DNA from: Deltaproteobacteria bacterium
Lineage (GTDB): Bacteria > Desulfobacterota > Syntrophia > Syntrophales > UBA5619
NCBI GenBank assembly: GCA_021817825.1
Contig: JAKAFS010000006.1
Coordinates: forward strand, 1-64,000
DNA length: 64,000 nucleotides
Direction: 5' to 3'
The position numbers and the translations under genes were made by a program. The number at the start of each line of letters is the position of its first letter. Within the stretch, counting starts at the first letter, position 1. Positions 57,702 to 64,000 of the stretch are shown here, in pieces. The notes under the pieces are model-generated. The model was given only the letters and a program-made list of their open reading frames with translations. It had not been told where the DNA came from and made no database searches.

Positions 57702-58652
57702 GCAAATGGATTTTCCGCAAGTTCAATGCCTTTGCCTCCCAGCGAGGCGCTCCTGCCGCAAATCCCGGCCGATCCCTGGCTGAGAATCGATGCCGGAGAT
57801 GTTTTTCTCAAAGGGATGGCCTTTGATCGCATGGATCAGCTGATTTTGATGGCCGCTTATCCTGGGGCGGTCAAAGGGATGGCCGGCCGGACCGAGAGAA
57901 GCATCTTGCGGGTCGCGCCCGGAAAAAAGATCACCACCGTCATTGCCCAGCACGGCGTCAGGATGGGAGGCTTGGCCATCCATAAAGACGGCAGGATATT
58001 TATCGCCTGCCTCACCGGAGAGCTTCTGGTGATGAATCCCGACGGCAGCGACCTGCGGCCGATCACGGCAAGATGGAAGGGGAAGCCGGAACGATTGAGC
58101 GATGTGGCCTTCGATTCCGCCGGGAATCTTTACGCCGCCGATTTTACAGGTCATACGGGAAATCCCACCGGGGGGATCTACCGCTGGTCCCCCGATTGCC
58201 GTTCGGTGGAGCCCTTTATCGCAAATCTGACGACTCCCAACGGCATGGCTTTTACGGTTGATGAAAAATCGCTCTGGGTGGGTTGTTCCTTGGCCAACGA
58301 GATCTTTCACCTCACCCTACAGGAGCATTGCCAGTCGGTGCAAAAGGCCGCGGTATGGTATCGATTGACCGGACATGACGGAGCGGACGGCATTGCCGTC
58401 GATCTCCAGGGGAACATGTATCTGGCCGTGAATGATCATGGCCGGGTTCTGATCTTCAACAAGCAGGGAATCCCCATCGCCGGCGTGCTGATGCCCGGAC
58501 GTGAGCGCGGCGAATTGCTCAGAACCACCAATGTGGTTTTCAAGCCCGGCACCGATGAGGTGTACGTCGCCGCATCGGGAGAGACCGGCGGCGCCTGGAT
58601 TTACAAATTCCGGGGGCTGGCCGAGGGCGCGCCTCTTTTTTCCCATCAATAG
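57702..58652 (+). CDS. SMP-30/gluconolactonase/LRE family protein
   Basis: GGLAIHKDGRIFIACLTGELLVMNPDG, LSDVAFDSAGNLYAADF, NGMAFTVDEKSLWVG, DGIAVDLQGNMYLAV. Start uncertain (TTG 57702 or ATG 57726); the ORF-track start at 57564 lies in a hairpin. Confidence 0.85.
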   Translation, partial: ANGFSASSMPLPPSEALLPQIPADPWLRIDAGDVFLKGMAFDRMDQLILMAAYPGAVKGMAGRTERSILRVAPGKKITTVIAQHGVRMGGLAIHKDGRIFIACLTGELLVMNPDGSDLRPITARWKGKPERLSDVAFDSAGNLYAADFTGHTGNPTGGIYRWSPDCRSVEPFIANLTTPNGMAFTVDEKSLWVGCSLANEIFHLTLQEHCQSVQKAAVWYRLTGHDGADGIAVDLQGNMYLAVNDHGRVLIFNKQGIPIAGVLMPGRERGELLRTTNVVFKPGTDEVYVAASGETGGAWIYKFRGLAEGAPLFSHQ

Positions 58653-58690
58653 GTATTGAAAAATCCGAGAACCTGCTTCCTGAGGATCTC

Positions 58691-58741
58691 TGTAACATTA
58701 TGCTAAAATAAATAAACGCTATCCTGAACAAAAATGAAACA
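58691..58741 (+). promoter_or_regulatory. Paired upstream activator site 2 (TGTAACATT-N33-AATGAAACA)
   Basis: Near-identical to 39270-39320, including internal AAATAARTAAAC and CCTGAACAAAAATG; same N33 spacing; 76 nt between site and -24 box. Confidence 0.72.
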
Positions 58742-58817
58742 GGTGCGCCGGGTCTTCAGGTTTTCGAACCGCACATGATTCCCGGTTTGCAAGCCTTCAG
58801 GGGCGACGCCGTCGTCC

Positions 58818-58832
58818 TGGCACCTGTCTTGC
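58818..58832 (+). promoter_or_regulatory. Sigma-54 (-24/-12) promoter of the hydroxyacid dehydrogenase-tctCAB unit
   Basis: TGGCACCTGTCTTGC; GG-N10-GC, matches TGGCAY-R/N-N4-TTGC consensus. Confidence 0.85.
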
Positions 58833-59006
58833 TTCGGTGGCAAGCCAGACAAATGCGGCCAATGATGAAAAAAGGAAATGGATTCACATGTAAATACCCC
58901 GCGGTGAAAGGGTAATGTAGTTGATTTTGTAATATTAACCGGTACAAAGCGCTTGACAATATCTTAATCTTTGATACGAAAACAAACAAGAAGAGGAGCA
59001 CCATTC

Positions 59007-60071
59007 ATGTCGAAACCCAGGATTTTTATTTTCGCTCCCGTCCACAGGATGGGCGCATCCGCCAATGCCTACGACCCGCTGGAAGAAGCCGCCGAGGTCA
59101 TCTATGGCGACGCTTCGTGGCAGACGCCCCAGGGCAACAGCGAAGAGGAGATGTGCAGCATTGCCAAAAACGCTGATGCCCTGACCGGCGGTTCCATCAA
59201 GAGCAGCCCCATTACCGGCAAAATCATGGACAGCGCGCCGAATCTGCGGATCGTTGCCAAATGCTCCATCGGCGTCGATGACGTCGATGTGGAAGCAGCC
59301 ACCCGGCGGGGAATCCTGGTGACCCATGGCCCCACGGAATCCAACTGGTCGGGCGTCGCCGAAGGCGCCATGGCCATGATGCTGACGCTGCTTAAAAAGA
59401 TTCGTGAAAGGGATGAATTCGTCAAGGCCGGCAAGTGGCGCGATCCCTCGCTCCAGGGCTGCTCTCTCAGCAGACACCAGGACGGTTATGCCGGCATCAC
59501 CGTCGGCATCATCGGCCTGGGCAGGATCGGCCGCCGTTTCGCCGACCTGCTGGCGCCTTGGCGGGTCCGGATCCTCGCCTATGATCCCTACGTGGAGGAG
59601 TCCTTCTTTATTCTCCACAATGTGGAACGGGTCGATCTTGCGACACTGCTGCAAGAATCCGATGTGGTCAGCCTCCATGTGGTCCACACCAAGGAAACCG
59701 AGCAGATGCTGGGCGCGAAGGAATTCGCCCTCATGAAGAAAGGGGCGGTGCTCGTCAATACGGCCCGCGGGATGTGCGTGAACGAAAAGGCGCTGGTGGC
59801 AGCGTTGCAAAGCGACCACCTCGCCGCCGCGGCGCTGGATAGCTTCATGGAGGAACCGCTGCCTGCCGATTCGCCGTTGCTCAAGCTGGGACATAAAGTG
59901 CTGTTGTCACCCCATATGGCCTCCTCCAATCTGGACGGCGGCCTGAGGCAGGGGATCATCTGGGCAAACCGCGCGGTCTTGGCGGCCTTCAAGGGCGAGG
60001 TGCCCGAGGGGGTCTACAACAAAGAGGTCATTCCCCGCTGGAAGGAACGGTTCGGCGGGCGCAAGCTGTAG
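59007..60071 (+). CDS. D-isomer-specific 2-hydroxyacid dehydrogenase
   Basis: VGIIGLGRIGRRFADLLAPWRVRILAYDP, NTARGMCVNEKALVAALQ, LLSPHMAS; ATG at 59007. Confidence 0.93.
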   Translation: MSKPRIFIFAPVHRMGASANAYDPLEEAAEVIYGDASWQTPQGNSEEEMCSIAKNADALTGGSIKSSPITGKIMDSAPNLRIVAKCSIGVDDVDVEAATRRGILVTHGPTESNWSGVAEGAMAMMLTLLKKIRERDEFVKAGKWRDPSLQGCSLSRHQDGYAGITVGIIGLGRIGRRFADLLAPWRVRILAYDPYVEESFFILHNVERVDLATLLQESDVVSLHVVHTKETEQMLGAKEFALMKKGAVLVNTARGMCVNEKALVAALQSDHLAAAALDSFMEEPLPADSPLLKLGHKVLLSPHMASSNLDGGLRQGIIWANRAVLAAFKGEVPEGVYNKEVIPRWKERFGGRKL

Positions 60072-60188
60072 TCGTTTTCGTTGTCGGCAAAATAAGAGGT
60101 GTGGCAGATCGGGTCGAAATATCCGGTTGTTTTTGGATACGGGTCCGGTTATGTTGTCAGTCCCATAACTACTAAAAAGGGGGTCTCT

Positions 60189-61184
60189 ATGAAACGAAAA
60201 GTGCTTTTGGTCGCGTTTTGCATGATGATGGGTTTTCTCTTGACGAGTCAGTGTCTGGCCGCTGAAGATGCGGCAACCTTTTACAAGGGAAAGACGCTCA
60301 ACATCCTCATTCCCAGCTCTCCGGGCGGCACCTTTGACCTGCTTTCCCGCGCCCTGGGTCCCTATCTCGAAAAGTATACGGGCGCCCGGCCGCTCATGCA
60401 GAACAGCCGGAATATCCAAGTGCAGAATATGCTTTTTAGGAGCAAGCCGGACGGCTTGACGCTCGTTCTGGCCGGCCATGGACCGAAGGAAATCACGGCC
60501 CAGATGTTCAAGCAGGAAGGGGTCGTCTTCGACTGGACCAAATTCACCCTCCTGGGACGGCTGCCCTCCAGCTCGACCGCCTTTGCCGTCGACAAAAAGA
60601 TGGGCGTGAAAAAGCCGGCCGACCTGCGGGGCAAGGCCTTCTTCGCCGGCGCCAGCAGCCCCTTCTTCGAGCCCCTCTTTGCCGAGGCCTTGGGCTGGGA
60701 TAAGATGATCGTCATTCCCGGCATGTCCGGCGGGGAAAGGTCCCTGGCAATGCGCCGGGGCGAAATTCAGGGCTGCTCCGGCGGCGCCGCCCAGATGTCG
60801 AAGGATGCCGACCTGATGATGCCCATCGTCGTGTCGACCAAGGATCCCAAGGGGTTCCCCGGCATCCCGACCGCCGAGGAAGCGGCCGTCAAGGGCAAGG
60901 AAAAATGGGGTCGTTTGGCAGGCGCCTGGGACGAACTCATGTACTGGTCCTATGCGACCCCGGGTATCCCGCAGGATCGGGCGGCCTTCCTGGAAAGCGC
61001 ACTACAGAAGGCGTACAATGACCCGGCCTACCGCGCCGACTTGGTGAAACTGAAGATCGACCTGTCGGAGCACTTTGTGGGGTCGAAGGAATTGAAGTCC
61101 TTGACCAAGGAAATCGAAGGCATGTCGGAAAAGGAAATCAAGGAGATGGAAACGATCATCGAAACGAAATACCTGAAAAAATAG
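60189..61184 (+). CDS. Tripartite tricarboxylate transporter substrate-binding protein (TctC/Bug family)
   Basis: Signal peptide; FYKGKTLNILIPSSPGGTFDLLSRALGPYLEKYTGA; downstream tctA/tctB. Confidence 0.88.
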   Translation: MKRKVLLVAFCMMMGFLLTSQCLAAEDAATFYKGKTLNILIPSSPGGTFDLLSRALGPYLEKYTGARPLMQNSRNIQVQNMLFRSKPDGLTLVLAGHGPKEITAQMFKQEGVVFDWTKFTLLGRLPSSSTAFAVDKKMGVKKPADLRGKAFFAGASSPFFEPLFAEALGWDKMIVIPGMSGGERSLAMRRGEIQGCSGGAAQMSKDADLMMPIVVSTKDPKGFPGIPTAEEAAVKGKEKWGRLAGAWDELMYWSYATPGIPQDRAAFLESALQKAYNDPAYRADLVKLKIDLSEHFVGSKELKSLTKEIEGMSEKEIKEMETIIETKYLKK

Positions 61185-61205
61185 AAAAGACGGACAGAAT
61201 GGTCT

Positions 61206-61242
61206 TGGCTGGTTCCCGGGGGGGTGCCCCGGGAACCAGCCA
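61206..61242 (+). terminator. 16-bp perfect intercistronic stem-loop between tctC and tctA
   Basis: TGGCTGGTTCCCGGGG GGGTG CCCCGGGAACCAGCCA; no T-run. Confidence 0.7.
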
Positions 61243-61331
61243 GCGAGTTTGAACTTCCGGGCTCGGCCGGAGGCGATGTGATTTCTATTTTGTGTCGAGA
61301 AGTGGCTTAACTTCTGGAAGGAGGTACGCGC

Positions 61332-62813
61332 ATGCTTGAAGCTGCCGCAAGCGCATTGTTGCAACTGTTTACACCGTACTATTTTATGTTGTTCATGATC
61401 GGGATTTTCTTGGGCCTCATCACGGGAATCATCCCCGGCGTCGGCGGGACCGTCGCCCTGGCCCTGATCCTTCCCTTCGTCATGAAGCTCGATGCTGCCG
61501 CGGCGCTGCCCCTGGTGATCGGTTTGATCTCCCCTGTGCTCACCTCGGACTCCATTCCCGCGATCCTCATCGGGGCGCCCGGTTCGGCGAGTGCCGCGGC
61601 CACGATGATGGACGGCTTTCCCATGGCCAAACGGGGGGAAGCCGGCCGGGCCTTGGGCATCGCCTTTACGGCCTCGGCCATCGGCGGCGTCTTCGGCGCA
61701 GTGCTGATCGCCGTTTCCATCCCGGTCCTGAAACCCCTGGTGCTCTTCTTTGAAACGCCGGAATTTCTGGCCATGAGCGTCCTGGCCATCTCCGCGGTGG
61801 CCATTCTCAGCGGCGGCAGCATTCTGAAGGGCGTCGGCGCCGCCGGGATCGGCCTTTTGCTGGCCATGGTCGGGGAGGATCCCATCCGCTTCGTGCCCCG
61901 CTGGAATTTCGGCGTCGAATATCTGGTCAACAGCATCCATATCATTCCCGTGGCCATGGGGCTCTTCGCGATCCCCGAGATGCTGGAAACCTGCATCGGC
62001 GGCGCCGCCATTGCGGATGTCTCGGCAGAATCGATGAAGGGTAGACGGGTCGGGCTGATGGATGTGCTGCGGGAGTGGAAATTGGTATTGAGCTCCTCGG
62101 CCATTGCCTCGGTCATCGGATTTTTGCCCGGCTTGGGCAGCACGGTGTCGACCTGGATCTGCTACACCTGGGCGATGCTCACCAGCAAGGACAAAACCGC
62201 TTTCGGCAAGGGCGACATCCGGGGCGTCATCGGCTGCGAAGCCGCCAACAACGCCAGCGCCGGCGGCGCCATGATTCCCACGATCGCCTTCGGCGTGCCG
62301 GGATCGACGATTACCGCTCTCGTCCTGGTCGTCTTCTGGGCGGTGGATATCAACCCGGGGCCGAAGTTGCTGACCGAACATCTGGATCTGGTCTATTTGA
62401 TCGTCTGGTCCATTGCCCTGGCCAACATCATCGGCGCCGCCATCTGCTATCTGGCGACCAATAAATTGGCCCTGCTCACCAAGGTGCCGGCCCATATCCT
62501 GGCCCCCCTGGTGATGACGGTGCTGGTGGCCGGCACCCTCTATGCCACGGCTTCCGTGGGCGGCGTCGTGGTCCTCATTGCCTTCGGGATTCTCGGTTGG
62601 TTCATGAAATCCCTCGGCTGGCCGCGCCCGGCCTTTTTGCTGGCCTTTATTCTGGGTCCGGTCATCGAGCGGTTCTACTTCCATTCGGTCATGATGTACG
62701 GCAGCGGCTGGGTCGCCCGTCCCGCGGTGATCATCATCCTCCTTTTGGCCGTCGCCCTCATCTATACGGGATGGAAAATACAAGGTAAAGCCGAGCATCA
62801 GGGAGGAGCCTAA
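61332..62813 (+). CDS. Tripartite tricarboxylate transporter large permease (TctA family)
   Basis: LFMIGIFLGLITGIIPGVGGTVALALILPFVMKLDAAAALPLVIGLISPVLTSDSIPAILIGAPGSASAAATMMDGFPMAKRGEAGRALG. Confidence 0.96.
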   Translation: MLEAAASALLQLFTPYYFMLFMIGIFLGLITGIIPGVGGTVALALILPFVMKLDAAAALPLVIGLISPVLTSDSIPAILIGAPGSASAAATMMDGFPMAKRGEAGRALGIAFTASAIGGVFGAVLIAVSIPVLKPLVLFFETPEFLAMSVLAISAVAILSGGSILKGVGAAGIGLLLAMVGEDPIRFVPRWNFGVEYLVNSIHIIPVAMGLFAIPEMLETCIGGAAIADVSAESMKGRRVGLMDVLREWKLVLSSSAIASVIGFLPGLGSTVSTWICYTWAMLTSKDKTAFGKGDIRGVIGCEAANNASAGGAMIPTIAFGVPGSTITALVLVVFWAVDINPGPKLLTEHLDLVYLIVWSIALANIIGAAICYLATNKLALLTKVPAHILAPLVMTVLVAGTLYATASVGGVVVLIAFGILGWFMKSLGWPRPAFLLAFILGPVIERFYFHSVMMYGSGWVARPAVIIILLLAVALIYTGWKIQGKAEHQGGA

Positions 62814-62816
62814 ACC

Positions 62817-63284
62817 ATGAAAAACATCTTGCAATATACTTTTACATCCCTCTGGATCGTCGGCGTGGCGATTGCCCTTTATGTGGCCAGAAACTGGAAT
62901 TCCACCACGGCCCTTTTCCCGAAATCGGTAGGATATCCGATGCTGGCCTTGTTGATTGCCATCCTGGTGATCGATATCCTCAAAGGCCTGCGCCGGAAAG
63001 AGAAGGGGAAAGGGGCTGAGGAAGACGATTTTTCCGCCAAGAACCGCTGCATGGTCGTTTATTTAAGCTGGCTGGTCGGGTTTGCGCTTCTCGTTTGGGC
63101 CATCAGTATTCAATATGCCATTCCGATCTACATCTTCGCCTATATGAAGATCCAGGGGAAATATAGCTGGCTCAAATCGGCTCTCTATGCAGCAGCCGCG
63201 ACGGCCTTCGTTTTTCTCCTCTTTCAATATGCATTCAGCGTCTCCTGGCCCGATGGGGAGATCCAAACCCTGTTGGGTTTATAG
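62817..63284 (+). CDS. Tripartite tricarboxylate transporter small permease (TctB family)
   Basis: Four-TM small protein 3 nt after tctA stop; FPKSVGYPMLALLIAILVIDILKGL. Confidence 0.85.
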   Translation: MKNILQYTFTSLWIVGVAIALYVARNWNSTTALFPKSVGYPMLALLIAILVIDILKGLRRKEKGKGAEEDDFSAKNRCMVVYLSWLVGFALLVWAISIQYAIPIYIFAYMKIQGKYSWLKSALYAAAATAFVFLLFQYAFSVSWPDGEIQTLLGL

Positions 63285-63323
63285 ATCCCCAGGTCCTGCC
63301 ATCACGCTGAGGCATGGAAAATT

Positions 63324-63360
63324 AAAAAGGTTTCTGAAGGCATTCAGAAACCTTTTTTTT
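63324..63360 (+). terminator. Intrinsic (rho-independent) terminator after tctB
   Basis: AAAAAGGTTTCTGAA GGCA TTCAGAAACCTTTTT followed by TTT. Confidence 0.92.
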
Positions 63361-63505
63361 CAGTCCCGGCCCCCCCGGATCGGCCTTGGCCGCCTTGAAG
63401 GGTCTGTGAAGATGTGGTACATGCCTGAGTCACAGGTCAGTCAGCCACTCATCGGTAAGAAAGCGAAACCGGGCAATGCAACCTTTTTAGCGATCAACGA
63501 AAGGG

Positions 63506-64000
63506 ATGAAAACCTTGAATGCCGTCAATGTGATATTGGGTTATAAACTTGCGGAGGGCTTCCGGCGCCGGATTGCCGAGCTGGACGGCCGGGTGAGGGT
63601 ATGGGACCTGTCCGGTCTGCTCCAGAAAGAACTCCAGTGGACGGATCAGCCCCGGATATCCGGTGGGGAAAGGGCGGAACTCTACGGCCTGCTGCACGAT
63701 GCCGAAGTCTTTATCTTACCCAGGCCTCCCAAAAAAATGCCGTCCGGGTCGCCGAAAATTTCCGATATATTCTCTGAATCCTCAGGCTTGAAATGGATCC
63801 ATTACGTCGGCGCCGGCCTGAACTGCTTCGATGAGATGGGGATCTGGGAAACGAAAGCGATCGTCACCAATTCTTCGGGGGTCGCGGCAATTCCCATCTC
63901 GGAGCATGTTCTGTACATGATGCTGGTCTTTGCCCGCAAGGCCCTGGTCAACTTTGCGAACAAGACCGATAAACGCTGGGTGAGGATCAAGTCTTGCGAG
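63506..64000 (+). CDS. D-isomer-specific 2-hydroxyacid dehydrogenase-like protein, 3'-truncated by window edge
   Basis: Open frame from ATG 63506 to window end, absent from the ORF track: MKTLNAVNVILGYKLAEGFRRRIAELDGRV...LKWIHYVGAGLNCFDEMGIWETKAIVTNSSGVAAIPISEHVLYMMLVFARK. Confidence 0.8.
   Translation, partial: MKTLNAVNVILGYKLAEGFRRRIAELDGRVRVWDLSGLLQKELQWTDQPRISGGERAELYGLLHDAEVFILPRPPKKMPSGSPKISDIFSESSGLKWIHYVGAGLNCFDEMGIWETKAIVTNSSGVAAIPISEHVLYMMLVFARKALVNFANKTDKRWVRIKSCE

Noticed and set aside
1-64000. CRISPR arrays, tRNA/rRNA genes, transposases, prophage genes
   Set aside because: No regularly spaced direct repeats, tRNA-like cloverleaf, rRNA segment or integrase/transposase motifs were recognised by reading; a tool scan would be needed to exclude short or divergent cases.

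Overview
The window is about 64 kb of a GC-rich bacterial chromosome. Gene content suggests an anaerobic deltaproteobacterial/Syntrophales-like organism, but this is inference. Left part (1-33 kb): mostly housekeeping and accessory genes. These include feoB (5'-truncated), a porin, a terC-type gene behind a recognisable yybP-ykoY (Mn2+) riboswitch, four or five small secreted Cys-rich proteins, an MFS transporter, nadD, proA, a patatin, an autotransporter, a radical SAM protein, a Moco oxidoreductase, an SDR + FadB-like fusion, a type I CoA-transferase pair, a large GAF/PAS hybrid histidine kinase, an SbmA/YddA-type ABC protein and a YidE/AspT-type transporter. Right part (33.3-64 kb): a large, apparently co-regulated catabolic island. 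It holds a PrpR_N/sigma-54 activator, an aconitase-family (YbhJ-like) hydratase, citD/citE/citF-like citrate lyase subunits, a DRE-TIM (HMGL/homocitrate synthase-like) enzyme, a GlcG-like protein, an enolase-superfamily enzyme, MmgE/PrpD, an aldehyde:ferredoxin oxidoreductase, a TPP-dependent enzyme, an amidohydrolase, a Dpp-type ABC importer, an SMP-30 lactonase, three D-2-hydroxyacid dehydrogenases and TctCAB. Most notable observations: (i) the CitD-like protein appears to lack the serine that carries the prosthetic group, and no citC/citX/citG is in view; (ii) two sigma-54 promoters, 19 kb apart, share near-identical -24/-12 elements and a paired upstream operator (TGTWACATT-N33-AATGWAACA), which defines a putative regulon; (iii) a cluster of secreted twin-CX3C proteins. 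No tRNA, rRNA, CRISPR array or transposase gene was recognised.
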